From: JACMLX01 sp040384325
GTDB lineage: Bacteria > Gemmatimonadota > Gemmatimonadetes > Gemmatimonadales > Gemmatimonadaceae
Assembly (NCBI GenBank): GCA_040384325.1
Contig: JAZKJL010000005.1
Coordinates: 62,001-126,000, forward strand
DNA: 64,000 bases
Reading direction: 5' to 3'
Shown: one piece after another, positions 1-8,238 of the stretch
Layout of the letters: every line of letters begins with the position of its first letter
Position numbering within the stretch: the first letter of the stretch is position 1
Position numbers and translations under genes: made by a program
Notes under the pieces: model-generated
Seen by the model: only the letters and a program-made list of their open reading frames with translations
Databases searched by the model: none
What the model was told of the DNA's origin: nothing

Positions 1-61
1 AGAAGTCGCCGAGGGCGCGGCCGAACAGCCGGATCGGCTCGAGGTCTGGCATCGCAGGCAT
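1..61 (-). CDS. 5-prime fragment of an unidentified gene leaving the left edge
   Basis: On the minus strand an ATG at 61 (or a second in-frame ATG at 52) opens a frame that stays open for 20 codons to the window edge. The visible peptide reads MPAMPDLEPIRLFGRALGDF. It is too short to assign a family. The gene would be divergent from yajC, which makes 62-312 a shared upstream region. It could also be a chance open frame. Confidence 0.3.
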   Translation of the reverse strand, partial: MPAMPDLEPIRLFGRALGDF

Positions 62-200
62 CGGGGCACCGTAGCGGATGGCGCGGAACCACGGCAAGCG
101 TCACGAAACGTGGACGCCATTCCGCGCCCCGCGGCGGGAACGCCGCGATCAGATGTCCGCAGCATGCACGGTCCACTGCGGCGGCGCGCCCGGCACTGCG

Positions 201-206
201 TATCTT
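201..206 (+). promoter_or_regulatory. Possible -10 box (TATCTT) upstream of yajC
   Basis: TATCTT stands out in a GC-rich stretch about 100 bases before yajC. No convincing -35 is seen. Downstream, an ATG at 227 opens a 29-codon frame that stops at 314-316, overlapping the yajC ATG. This could be a coupled leader peptide or chance. Confidence 0.25.
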
Positions 207-312
207 TCTGGATCATCCGAGGCGTGATGCGCACCCTGCGCTCCGCCGCCGGCCCCTCCGACGCGACCGCCCCCGGGCATTCCCGCGCTCACGACATGCA
301 GCCCAGCGCCAC

Positions 313-672
313 ATGACCTCCATGCCCTTCGCCACCCTCGCCATCCTCCAGCTGCCCGGCGGCCAGACCCTGATCGCGCCGCTGCTGATGTACGGTGGCA
401 TCTTCGCGATCTTCTACTTCCTGCTCATCCGCCCGCAGCAGCAGCAGCGCAAGAAGCACGAGATGGCGATCCTCGAGCTGAAGAAGGGCGATCGCATCGT
501 CACCGCTGGTGGACTGGTGGGTGAAGTGCAGCACATCAAGATCGGCACCACCGCCACGCCCGAGGACGAGATCACCGTCAAGAGCGGTGAGTCGCGCCTG
601 ATCGTCGAACGCGGCCGCATCGCCAAGATCTCGTCCAGCGCCGGCACCTCGAGCGCGGACAAGGTTGCCTGA
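313..672 (+). CDS. yajC: Preprotein translocase subunit YajC
   Basis: This is a small inner-membrane partner of the SecDF-YidC part of the Sec translocase. The 119-residue protein has the family layout: a short N-terminus, one hydrophobic segment at about residues 22-37 (LLMYGGIFAIFYFLLIRP), the typical RPQQQQRKKHE basic patch, then a small cytosolic domain with GDRIVTAGGLVGEV. The length fits the family. A second in-frame ATG lies at 322. Its stop overlaps the def start by one base, so the two are probably cotranscribed. SecD and SecF, its usual neighbours, are not here. Confidence 0.95.
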   Translation: MTSMPFATLAILQLPGGQTLIAPLLMYGGIFAIFYFLLIRPQQQQRKKHEMAILELKKGDRIVTAGGLVGEVQHIKIGTTATPEDEITVKSGESRLIVERGRIAKISSSAGTSSADKVA

Positions 673-1268
673 TGGCATTGCTCGACATCCAGGTCCTCGG
701 CAGCCCGATCCTGCGTCGTGAGACGCAGCTCGTGCAGCAGATGACGCCCGAGCTGCGCCAGCTCGTGACCGACATGTTCGACACCATGTACGCCGCCAAG
801 GGCATCGGCATCGCCGCGCCGCAGGTCGGGCGCAGCGAGCGCATTGCCGTGGTGGACGTGGAGAAGAACCCGATCGCGCTCATCAACCCGGTGATCACGC
901 TCAAGAGCGGCAAGAGCAAGCGCGAGGAAGGCTGCCTCTCCATCCCCGACATTCACTACGAAGTCGAACGCGCGGCGAAGGTGGTGGTGCAGGCGCTGGA
1001 CGTGGACATGAAGCCGATCACGCTCGAAGGCGCGGACCTGTTCGGCACCTGCCTGCAGCATGAGATCGATCACCTGCACGGAAAGCTCTTCCTCGATCAC
1101 CTCTCGATCCTCAAGCGCCGACAGGCCATGCGCGAATGGGACGAGCAGAAGGACGACTACCCCGACCTCGTACGCCGCCTCACCCCCGAGGTGCTGGCGC
1201 GACTGCAGGCCGAGGAGGACGAGATGAATGCCGAGGCGGCCGACGAACACCGCAGCGACGTCCGCTGA
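672..1268 (+). CDS. def: Peptide deformylase
   Basis: The enzyme removes the formyl group from the N-terminal methionine of nascent proteins. The three family motifs are present: GIGIAAPQVG at residues 44-53, EEGCLS at 85-90 with metal-ligand Cys88, and QHEIDH at 129-134 with the two metal-ligand histidines and the catalytic Glu. The 198-residue length is normal, with a somewhat long acidic C-terminal tail. The ATG overlaps the yajC stop. fmt follows 31 bases later, so enzymes that add and remove the formyl group are adjacent, a common arrangement. Confidence 0.97.
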   Translation: MALLDIQVLGSPILRRETQLVQQMTPELRQLVTDMFDTMYAAKGIGIAAPQVGRSERIAVVDVEKNPIALINPVITLKSGKSKREEGCLSIPDIHYEVERAAKVVVQALDVDMKPITLEGADLFGTCLQHEIDHLHGKLFLDHLSILKRRQAMREWDEQKDDYPDLVRRLTPEVLARLQAEEDEMNAEAADEHRSDVR

Positions 1269-1299
1269 CCGTCGCTGATCGCCACCCGGACCACTGCTG

Positions 1300-2253
1300 A
1301 TGCGCATCCTCTTCTGGGGCACACCGGACTTCGCCGTCCCGCCGCTGGAAGCGCTGTTGGGCGAGGGTTTCGACGTCGTCGGCGTCGTCACCCAGCCCGA
1401 CCGGCCGGTGGGCCGCGCGCGGGTGCTCACGCCACCGCCGGTGAAGGTCGTCGCGCTGCGCGAAGGGTTGCCGGTGCTGCAGCCGGAACGCCCGCGCGGC
1501 GAGGCGTTCATGGCCGAACTCACCGCGCTCGGTCCGGACTTGAACGTGGTCGTGGCGTATGGGCACATCCTGCCCACCGACGTCATCGAGCAGCCGCCGC
1601 TCGGCACCATCAACATCCACGCCTCGCTGTTGCCCGAACTGCGTGGCGCGGCACCGATCGAGACCGCCATCCGCCGCGGCTTCACCAGCACCGGCGTGAC
1701 CATCATGCGCATGGTGCTGGCGATGGACGCCGGCCCGATCCTGCACACCGCACGCGTCGACATCCTCGCCGACGAAACCGGCGGTGAGCTGCGCAACCGG
1801 CTCTCGGAGCTCGGGGCACAATCGCTGGTGGAGGCGCTGGCACTGCTCGAGCTGCAGCAGCTTCCGGAGACGGAGCAGGATCCGGCGCTGGTCACCTTCG
1901 CGCCCAAGATCGAGCGTGAGGATGCGCGTGTGGAATGGCGGGCGCCGGCATCCGACGTGGTCAACCTCGTCCGCGCCTTCGACCCGAAGCCCGGTGCCTT
2001 CACCACCCGGGACGGAGTGGACGTGAAGCTGTTCGGCGTGCGCGCGGCAGCACCACACGGCAGCGGTGATGCACCCGGCACCGTGATCCACATCGACGAC
2101 GACGGCATGCTGGTGGCATGTGGCGAGGGCATCGTGCGCATCGCCGAGGTCCATCCGTCGGGAAAGCGCCGGCAGCTGGCACGTGAATGGGCGGCGGGTC
2201 GCGGTGTGGCGATTCAGGATGTCCTCGGCGCCGGTCCGGTGTCCACCGCCTGA
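1300..2253 (+). CDS. fmt: Methionyl-tRNA formyltransferase
   Basis: It formylates initiator Met-tRNA using 10-formyltetrahydrofolate. The N-terminal formyltransferase domain carries the HASLLP signature at residues 107-112. Asn105, His107 and Asp143 (in AMDAGPIL) match the expected catalytic triad. The C-terminal part (about 210-310) resembles the tRNA-binding OB-like domain. The length of 317 residues is typical. Its TGA at 2251-2253 overlaps the ATG of the next gene. Confidence 0.97.
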   Translation: MRILFWGTPDFAVPPLEALLGEGFDVVGVVTQPDRPVGRARVLTPPPVKVVALREGLPVLQPERPRGEAFMAELTALGPDLNVVVAYGHILPTDVIEQPPLGTINIHASLLPELRGAAPIETAIRRGFTSTGVTIMRMVLAMDAGPILHTARVDILADETGGELRNRLSELGAQSLVEALALLELQQLPETEQDPALVTFAPKIEREDARVEWRAPASDVVNLVRAFDPKPGAFTTRDGVDVKLFGVRAAAPHGSGDAPGTVIHIDDDGMLVACGEGIVRIAEVHPSGKRRQLAREWAAGRGVAIQDVLGAGPVSTA

Positions 2254-2882
2254 TGTACGGCACGATCCCGGTCCTGCACGCCCTCACCAACGACGTCGTG
2301 CTCGCTGATCCCGCGTTCGTGGCGTCGGCCACCGCGATGATGGAAGCCTGCCGGCATCGCGTCGCGATCCACCTGCGCGGCTCCGCCACCACCGCGCGGC
2401 GCCTGCTCGAGTTGTCGCTCGAGCTGCGCGTGATCAGCGAGGTCACGGGCAGCTGGGTGCTGGTGAACGACCGCGTCGACATCGCGATGGTCGCCGGCGT
2501 GAGCGGCGCCCAGCTCACGTCGCGATCACTGAGCATCACCGATGCGCGTCGCATCGCGCCGCAGCTGGTGCTCGGCGCCAGCGTGCACGACGCGCGTGAT
2601 GCCTGGATCACGGCACAGAGCGGCGCCACGTTTCTGGTGGCCGGGCCTTCCGGCGACGGTGCGGCGCAGCCGACGATGACGACCCGTTTCATCGACGATG
2701 TGGTGGAGGCCGCTGACGGCTGTCCGGTGATCGCGGTCGGCGGCATGACACCCGATCGTGCACAGCAGCTGGCCCGCAGCGGCGCCGCCGGTGTGGCCGC
2801 GATGCGCGGCATCTGGCTCGACGATGCCGTCGCCGCCACGCGTCGCTACCTTGCAGCCTATGACGAGGGATTCCGCCGGTGA
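2253..2882 (+). CDS. Thiamine phosphate synthase / TenI family protein
   Basis: This 209-residue TIM-barrel protein resembles ThiE/TenI. Supporting motifs are LVNDRVDIAMVAGVSGAQL, the following GASVHDARDAW segment and the late phosphate-binding AVGGMTPDRAQQLARSGAAG. ThiE joins the thiamine pyrimidine and thiazole phosphates, while TenI-like members do other steps. The early QLREK-type motif is altered to HLRGS and the GPIF-type loop is weak, so I keep the family call rather than naming thiE. The start is the ATG overlapping the fmt stop; an ATG at 2187 would lie inside fmt. No other thiamine gene is nearby. Confidence 0.75.
   Translation: MYGTIPVLHALTNDVVLADPAFVASATAMMEACRHRVAIHLRGSATTARRLLELSLELRVISEVTGSWVLVNDRVDIAMVAGVSGAQLTSRSLSITDARRIAPQLVLGASVHDARDAWITAQSGATFLVAGPSGDGAAQPTMTTRFIDDVVEAADGCPVIAVGGMTPDRAQQLARSGAAGVAAMRGIWLDDAVAATRRYLAAYDEGFRR
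2847..2852 (+). promoter_or_regulatory. TACCTT box 7 bases before the rsmB ATG
   Basis: TACCTT ends 7 bases before the ATG at 2860, the same geometry as the TAnnnT boxes in front of rpe, the cobalamin adenosyltransferase, the LON gene and others in this window. It lies inside the upstream ThiE-like coding sequence, so chance is a real alternative. Confidence 0.3.
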
Positions 2883-4260
2883 GGCTCCTGTGACGCTCGC
2901 GGCGGCGCCCGCCGCCCGTGGCGCGCTGATCACCGAGTCGCGCATTGCCGCTGCCGAGATCCTGACCTCGCTGCGCGGCGGTACGCTGCTCGATGCGGCG
3001 TTCGAGCGTGTCACCACGGCGCTCGATCCGCGTGATCGGCGCTGGGTGCAGGAACTCGTCTACGGGCTGCTGCGCTCGCGCGGCTGGATCGACGCCATCC
3101 TCGCCCCGCGCATCACCGGCGGGCTGGCGCGCCTCGACGCCGACCTCGGTGACCTGCTGCGCCTCGGCGCCTACCAGCTGCTCTGCATGGGCAGCGTGCC
3201 CGCCTACGCCGCCATCGCGCAGACGGTGGAACTGGCGAAGCGGCGCCACGGCATCGGCGCCAGCAAGCTGGTGAACGCAGTGTTGCGTCGCATCGACCGC
3301 GAGCGCGACCTGCCCGCCGTGGCCACCGCCGACGGCGCCGCGGCAGCACTCGATCGCAACCATGACGTCACCGAGCGCCTTGCGGTGCGCACCAGCCATC
3401 CCCGCTGGCTGCTGGAGCGATGGATCGCGCAGTGGGGTCGCGAGGCGACCGAGCGGTTGACCGCGCACAACAACAGCGAGGCGCCGATCATCGTGCGCCC
3501 GTTCGGCATCACGCGCGACGAGCTGCATGCCATGCTGCAGGAACGGAGTGTGGAGACGATCGATGCCCCGCTGATCAGCGATGGCCTGCAGCTGCCGCCC
3601 GGCGTGGCGCTGACGCAGCTCGGTGCCTTCCAGCGCGGGCAGCTGTACGTGCAGGATTCCGGCAGCGCGCTGGTGGTGCAGTACGCGCACATCCCGCGCG
3701 GTGACGTGGCAGCGGATATGTGCGCGGCGCCCGGTGGCAAGACACTGGCACTGCTGCAGGCCGGCGCACGCGTGATCGCCAGCGACCGATCCGCCAATCG
3801 CCTGCAACGACTGCACGCCAACCTGGAACGCATGCACGCAACCGACGTCGACGTGCGCGAGATGGACGCCACCGCACCGACGCTGGAGCCGGTGGATGCG
3901 ATCCTGGTGGACGTGCCCTGCACCGGGACCGGCACCTTCCGTCGTCACCCCGACGCGCGATGGCGCCTGCGCGTCAGTGACGTCGCATTGCTGCCGGTGC
4001 TGCAGCGCGACATTCTCGCCGCCGCCAGCAGCTGCGTGAAGCCGGGTGGCCTGCTGATCTACAGCACCTGCTCGCTGGAGCGGGAAGAGAACGACGCGGT
4101 GGTCAACGAGTTCCTGGCCGACGACGATGCGTTCGTCCTCGAGCCACCGCCGGCGGGCACGGTGCCCGACGCCGTGATCGATGGCGGCATGCTGCGCGTG
4201 CTGCCGCAGGTACATGGTGTGGACGGCGCATTCGCGGCCCGCATGCGACGCATCCGATGA
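2860..4260 (+). CDS. rsmB: 16S rRNA (cytosine-C5) methyltransferase RsmB
   Basis: It methylates a cytosine of 16S rRNA using S-adenosylmethionine. An N-terminal NusB-like helical domain (DPRDRRWVQELVYGLLR) is followed by the methyltransferase domain. This has the SAM-binding CAAPGGKTLALL, motif IV DVPCTGTGTFRRHPDARWR and motif VI YSTCSLEREEN, so both conserved cysteines are present. The 466-residue length is close to the family norm. The start is uncertain. ATG 2860 is favoured by a TACCTT box 7 bases upstream, while an in-frame GTG at 2890 has GAGG 5 bases before it. The end overlaps the next gene by ATGA. Confidence 0.92.
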   Translation: MTRDSAGEAPVTLAAAPAARGALITESRIAAAEILTSLRGGTLLDAAFERVTTALDPRDRRWVQELVYGLLRSRGWIDAILAPRITGGLARLDADLGDLLRLGAYQLLCMGSVPAYAAIAQTVELAKRRHGIGASKLVNAVLRRIDRERDLPAVATADGAAAALDRNHDVTERLAVRTSHPRWLLERWIAQWGREATERLTAHNNSEAPIIVRPFGITRDELHAMLQERSVETIDAPLISDGLQLPPGVALTQLGAFQRGQLYVQDSGSALVVQYAHIPRGDVAADMCAAPGGKTLALLQAGARVIASDRSANRLQRLHANLERMHATDVDVREMDATAPTLEPVDAILVDVPCTGTGTFRRHPDARWRLRVSDVALLPVLQRDILAAASSCVKPGGLLIYSTCSLEREENDAVVNEFLADDDAFVLEPPPAGTVPDAVIDGGMLRVLPQVHGVDGAFAARMRRIR

Positions 4261-5045
4261 CGCCACGCGTGCTCTCCGGATCGACGCGCTTCGAGCGGCT
4301 GCGCGCGCTGATCGGGCGCCACCCCATCATCAGCACCGCCATCGGCGGCTTCGTGGCAGGATTCGTCATGGTCGCCATCTACCTGATGCCGGGTGTGATG
4401 GCGCGCTCCGAATCCGCAGTGCCGAATGTCGTCGGCCTGCTCTTCAACGATGCCGCCGCACGATTGAGCGCCGCCGGCTTCACCGCCAAGACCGGCGAGT
4501 CCTTGCACCACCAGACGGCGCCGAAGAGTTCCGTGCTCGGCCAGTCGCCCGCGCCGGGCGTGAAGGCGCTGAAGGGGGACGATGTCACGCTCGACGTGTC
4601 GCTGGGAGCGAAGAAGGGCGTGGTGCCGGACCTCATCGGCCTCTCGCGCCAGGACGCCATCGCCGCGCTGGAAACGGCCGGCTTCGATGCCCCGACCGAT
4701 TTCGTGGAGCGGCTCAATTCGCGCCCGCGCGGTGAGGTGCTGGCGGTGACACCGGCGGTGGGCACCACGCTGGTGCAGCCGTCCACCGTGCGCCTCACGC
4801 TGAGCGCCGGGCCCGACGCCGTCGGCGTGCCGTCGCTGGTCGGCATGCCGCTCGAGGATGCGCTCGCCCTGCTCGGCCAACTTGGCCTGGTGGCCGGGCC
4901 CTCCCGCGACGACACCTCCGGTGCGCAGCCGGTGAACTTCGTCGTCTCGCAGCGCCCCGCCGCCAACACACCCGTCTCGCCCGGCAGCAGCGTCACGCTC
5001 ACCGTCTCGCAGCCGCGCATCCCGCCCGACAGCATCGAGCCGTAG
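4257..5045 (+). CDS. Membrane-anchored triple-PASTA protein
   Basis: The 262-residue protein has one N-terminal membrane segment (about residues 24-44, ISTAIGGFVAGFVMVAIYLM) and then three extracytoplasmic PASTA repeats starting near VPNVVGL, VPDLIGL and VPSLVGM. PASTA domains bind peptidoglycan fragments and usually sit on Ser/Thr kinases or penicillin-binding proteins. Here there is no kinase or transpeptidase domain, so the protein is a stand-alone PASTA module. It overlaps rsmB by four bases. Its partner is not visible. Confidence 0.85.
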   Translation: MTPRVLSGSTRFERLRALIGRHPIISTAIGGFVAGFVMVAIYLMPGVMARSESAVPNVVGLLFNDAAARLSAAGFTAKTGESLHHQTAPKSSVLGQSPAPGVKALKGDDVTLDVSLGAKKGVVPDLIGLSRQDAIAALETAGFDAPTDFVERLNSRPRGEVLAVTPAVGTTLVQPSTVRLTLSAGPDAVGVPSLVGMPLEDALALLGQLGLVAGPSRDDTSGAQPVNFVVSQRPAANTPVSPGSSVTLTVSQPRIPPDSIEP

Positions 5046-5083
5046 CCGTCGTGGCGGTCACGGCCGACGCCGTCCTGCGGTGG

Positions 5084-5089
5084 TAGATT
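5084..5089 (+). promoter_or_regulatory. TAGATT -10 box for a likely leaderless rpe transcript
   Basis: TAGATT ends 6 bases before the rpe ATG at 5096, in a sequence otherwise almost purely G and C. This places the predicted transcription start at or next to the start codon. No -35 box is seen. The same geometry recurs at five other genes. Confidence 0.5.
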
Positions 5090-5095
5090 TGGCGG

Positions 5096-5764
5096 ATGAC
5101 AGCTCGCATCGCCCCCTCGCTCCTGTCGGTCGATTTCGCACGAATGGCCGACCAACTCGCCATGCTCGAAGCCGCCGGCGCCGACTGGCTGCACGTCGAC
5201 GTGATGGACGGCGTGTTCGTGCCCAACCTGAGCTTCGGGTTGAAGGTGATCGAGACGGTGCGCGGCCTGACCTCGCTGCCGCTCGACGTGCACCTGATGA
5301 CCGTCGAGCCGGAGAAGTATTTCGACAGCTTCGCCAAGGCCGGCGCCAACGGACTCACCATCCACGTCGAAACGGCGCCGCACCTGCACCGCCAGCTGAT
5401 GCGCATCAAGGATCTGGGCTGCACGGCCGGCGTGACGATGAATCCCAGCACCTCGTTGGAGACCATCCGCGAGGTGGCCGGTGACCTCGACCTGCTGCTG
5501 ATCATGTCGGTCAACCCGGGCTTCGGCGGTCAGCGCTTCATTCCGCAGTCGCTCGACAAGATCCGCCGCGCACGCCGGCTGCTGGACGACATCGGCAGCC
5601 GCGCCGTGCTGGAAGTGGATGGCGGCGTGGGCCGCGACACGATCCGCGACTGTCACCAGGCCGGCGCCGACACCTTCGTGGCCGGCAACGCCATCTTCAG
5701 CGCCGCCGATCCGGCCGCCGAGGTGAGCGTGTTGCGCAATCTCTGCCTGCTGGAGCCGGCATGA
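5096..5764 (+). CDS. rpe: Ribulose-phosphate 3-epimerase
   Basis: It interconverts ribulose 5-phosphate and xylulose 5-phosphate in the pentose phosphate or Calvin pathway. Family motifs along the TIM barrel are IAPSLLSVDFA, the metal/catalytic WLHVDVMDGVFVPNLSFG, LDVHLMTVEPEKY, IMSVNPGFGGQRFIP and VDGGVGRDT. The 222-residue length is typical. The start is the ATG 6 bases after a TAGATT box; no Shine-Dalgarno is visible. The stop overlaps the next gene by ATGA. Confidence 0.97.
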   Translation: MTARIAPSLLSVDFARMADQLAMLEAAGADWLHVDVMDGVFVPNLSFGLKVIETVRGLTSLPLDVHLMTVEPEKYFDSFAKAGANGLTIHVETAPHLHRQLMRIKDLGCTAGVTMNPSTSLETIREVAGDLDLLLIMSVNPGFGGQRFIPQSLDKIRRARRLLDDIGSRAVLEVDGGVGRDTIRDCHQAGADTFVAGNAIFSAADPAAEVSVLRNLCLLEPA

Positions 5765-6312
5765 CCTCGGGCCAGCAGTGGAGCGTGGTGGGCGCGATCG
5801 TGGCCGTGCTGGGCGGCGCGCTGTGGGGCGGCTCGTACCTGCTGAAGGACGAATTGGTGGGCGTGGACGTGGGCACGCCGGCGCCGATGTTCGCCGGTGC
5901 GACGATGGGCGGCGCGGTGAAGGCGAAGTCGCTGGCCGACTACAAGGGCAAGGTGGTGCTGCTCAATGTCTGGGCCACCTGGTGCGGCCCGTGCCGCACC
6001 GAGATGCCCAGCATCGAGGCGCTGCACAAGGCGCTCGGCCCGCAGGGGCTGCACGTGGTCGCAGTCAGCATCGACGATCCCGGCAAGGCCGACGACATCC
6101 GCAAGTTCCTGGCGGAGTACAAGCTCACGTTCGAGGTGCTGCACGACTCGACCCAGGCCATCCAGGGCGCGTACCAGACCACCGGCGTGCCGGAGACGTT
6201 CATCATCGCCGCCGATGGCACCATCCGGAAGAAGTTCATCGGCGAGTCGAACTGGAACAGCGAACCGAATCGGGCGCTCATCCGGCAACTGCTGAAGGAC
6301 GCGGGCGAGTAA
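5761..6312 (+). CDS. TlpA/ResA-type membrane-anchored thioredoxin
   Basis: This is a periplasmic disulfide reductase-like protein with an N-terminal anchor (about residues 6-24) and an AhpC/TSA-Redoxin fold. The active site CGPC lies in NVWATWCGPCRTEMPS, and the cis-Pro loop in TTGVPETFII. Members of this group reduce disulfides during cytochrome c maturation or other envelope processes. No cytochrome genes lie next to it. It overlaps rpe by four bases and is probably cotranscribed. Confidence 0.9.
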   Translation: MTSGQQWSVVGAIVAVLGGALWGGSYLLKDELVGVDVGTPAPMFAGATMGGAVKAKSLADYKGKVVLLNVWATWCGPCRTEMPSIEALHKALGPQGLHVVAVSIDDPGKADDIRKFLAEYKLTFEVLHDSTQAIQGAYQTTGVPETFIIAADGTIRKKFIGESNWNSEPNRALIRQLLKDAGE

Positions 6313-6352
6313 CGTGTCGTCTCCGACGCTCGCGGCATAAGCCAGGCTGACC

Positions 6353-7390
6353 GTGCGCATCCTCGGCATCGAGACCAGCTGTGACGAAACCTCGGCCTCG
6401 GTCCTCAGCGGTCGTGGCGACGCGGTGGTGCTCGAGTCACTCGTGATCCTCTCGCAGGACGTGCACCGCATCTTCGGCGGCGTGGTGCCGGAGATCGCGA
6501 GCCGCCAGCACCTGACCTCCATCCTGCCGGTGGTCGACCAGGCGCTGGCCGACGCCGGCACGACGCTCGAAGCGCTGGACGCGATCGCGGTCACGCATGC
6601 GCCGGGATTGGTGGGTGCGCTGCTGGTGGGCGTGGCGACGGCGAAGGGACTGTCGCTGACGACCGGCGTGCCGCTGGTCGGGGTGCACCATCTGGAGGGG
6701 CACCTGTTCGCCACCAGCCTCGAACATCCTGACGCGGTGCCGCCCTTCGTGGCGCTGTTGGTGAGCGGCGGCCACACCCTGCTCCTCAACGTGCCGGCCT
6801 GGGGACGCTACGAGTTGCTCGGCGCCACCCGCGACGACGCCGCTGGCGAGGCCTTCGACAAGGCGGCCAAGCTCCTCGGTCTGCCGTATCCCGGCGGTCG
6901 GCATCTCGAGACCCTTGCCCTAGCCGGCGACCCGACGCGCTTCCGCTTCACGCGGCCGATGCTGCGCCGCGACCAGAAAATCGGTGATGCCGATTTCTAC
7001 GATGTGTCGTTCAGCGGACTCAAGACTGCCGTGATGCTGGCGGTACGCGCATCGGAAAATCTTGGAGTTGATGCCGCGCACATCGCCCGTGGTTTCCAGG
7101 ATGCGTTGACCGATACGCTGGCGGAGAAGGTCGCCCGGGCGGCGCGGGCCACCGGCGCGTCGCGCGTGGTGTTGGGTGGCGGCGTGGCCTGCAACCGCGC
7201 GCTGGTGGAGACGATTACGACCCGGGTCGGCAGCCGTGTGCCGGTCTTCGCTCCCTCGCCACGCATCGCCACCGACAATGCGGCCATGATCGCGAGGGCC
7301 GGGTTGTTCCACGCCGAGCAGGGGCACTGGGCGGCGCTGGATCTCGGCGCCTCGTCGGGCACGCCGATCCCGGGGCTGATCGGGCGCTGA
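6353..7390 (+). CDS. tsaD: tRNA N6-adenosine threonylcarbamoyltransferase TsaD
   Basis: It transfers the threonylcarbamoyl group to A37 of ANN-decoding tRNAs, acting with TsaB and TsaE. The ASKHA fold starts with GIETSCDETSASVL, and the metal-binding pair is in VHHLEGHL (His113 and His117). The late LGGGVACNRALVE motif is also present. Its length of 345 residues is normal. The start is a GTG (VRILGIETSC), which leaves the expected N-terminus. tsaB and tsaE are not in the window. Confidence 0.97.
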   Translation: MRILGIETSCDETSASVLSGRGDAVVLESLVILSQDVHRIFGGVVPEIASRQHLTSILPVVDQALADAGTTLEALDAIAVTHAPGLVGALLVGVATAKGLSLTTGVPLVGVHHLEGHLFATSLEHPDAVPPFVALLVSGGHTLLLNVPAWGRYELLGATRDDAAGEAFDKAAKLLGLPYPGGRHLETLALAGDPTRFRFTRPMLRRDQKIGDADFYDVSFSGLKTAVMLAVRASENLGVDAAHIARGFQDALTDTLAEKVARAARATGASRVVLGGGVACNRALVETITTRVGSRVPVFAPSPRIATDNAAMIARAGLFHAEQGHWAALDLGASSGTPIPGLIGR

Positions 7391-7429
7391 CGGGTGTCCG
7401 CCTGATGGCCGGCCTCCGGTACGGGCCAC

Positions 7430-8188
7430 ATGTTTCACGACATGTCTGTCGTGCATCGCTCCGCGCTCCGCTGGTTCCGTGGTCTGTCACTCCTGGCGAC
7501 GGCGATGTTGGTCACGCCCGGTCGTGTGCCGGCGCAGTCGTTGCCGCGGGAAGTGCGCGTCGAGGTGCGTGATCGCGGCGGTCGCATGCTGCCCGGCGCA
7601 CGCATCGACTTCCTCCCCGGCGCCGACACCGCACTGACCGACAGCACCGGTGTCGCGAGGGCGGTGGTGGAAGCGGACAGCACGATGACCATCAGCGTGC
7701 GCAAGATCGGCTTCGAGCCGCGTGCCGCGCGCTTCGCCATCGGTCGCGCACCGGCCTTCCTGGTGCGTGTGGCACTCGGCGACCTTGGCGCGCGGCTCCC
7801 CGAAGTGTCGGTGATCGCCGAGTATCCCGGTGAGCCGTGGCGGCGTGGCTACGAGGAGCGGAAGCGTCGCGCCAGCGGATCGTTCCGCGATCGCGACTAC
7901 TTCACCGGTCCCCGCCAGCCGATGCTGCTCGACGACTGGTTCAACGGCATTCCCGGCACCCAGATGACGTCGCGCGGCCTGCGCATCAACCGTTGCCCGC
8001 GGCTCGGCGTCTGGATCGACGGCATGCACGTGACACGGCCAGGGCTGCCCGCCAGCATGGCGCTGATGCAGCTCACCGCCACCGACATCGCGGCAGTCGA
8101 GATCTACCGGATGGCCCAGCAGCAGGCGCAGTTCAGCGACCCGAATCTCGAGGACTGTTCGCTGGTGGTCTGGACGAGATCTCGCTGA
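7430..8188 (+). CDS. Secreted CarboxypepD_reg plus plug-like protein, paralogue 1
   Basis: The 252-residue protein has a signal peptide (ending near VPAQS), a carboxypeptidase-regulatory-like beta domain (EVRVEVRDRGGRMLPGARI to about residue 115), and a region resembling a TonB-receptor plug (MLLDDWFNGIPGTQMTS, LGVWIDGMH, DIAAVEIYRM). There is no beta-barrel: it stops after EDCSLVVWTRSR. Two cysteines, in NRCPRLG and EDCSLV, are shared with the next gene and could form a disulfide. Another start is ATG 7442. The function is unknown; a barrel-less relative of TonB-dependent receptors is the best description. Confidence 0.8.
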   Translation: MFHDMSVVHRSALRWFRGLSLLATAMLVTPGRVPAQSLPREVRVEVRDRGGRMLPGARIDFLPGADTALTDSTGVARAVVEADSTMTISVRKIGFEPRAARFAIGRAPAFLVRVALGDLGARLPEVSVIAEYPGEPWRRGYEERKRRASGSFRDRDYFTGPRQPMLLDDWFNGIPGTQMTSRGLRINRCPRLGVWIDGMHVTRPGLPASMALMQLTATDIAAVEIYRMAQQQAQFSDPNLEDCSLVVWTRSR

Positions 8189-8238
8189 CGGCAGCGCGCC
8201 GGCTTCCCCTTCCCCAGCCTTCACGTCAGGGTGCGTCA

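Noticed and set aside
414..2141. 575-codon minus-strand frame opposite yajC, def and fmt
   Set aside because: It is antisense to three well-identified genes and its sequence is Ser/Arg/Pro-rich without any domain. GC-rich codon bias makes long antisense frames common.
2689..4266. 525-codon minus-strand frame opposite rsmB
   Set aside because: The frame is rich in His, Arg, Gln and Gly with no motif and is fully covered by rsmB. It is a shadow.
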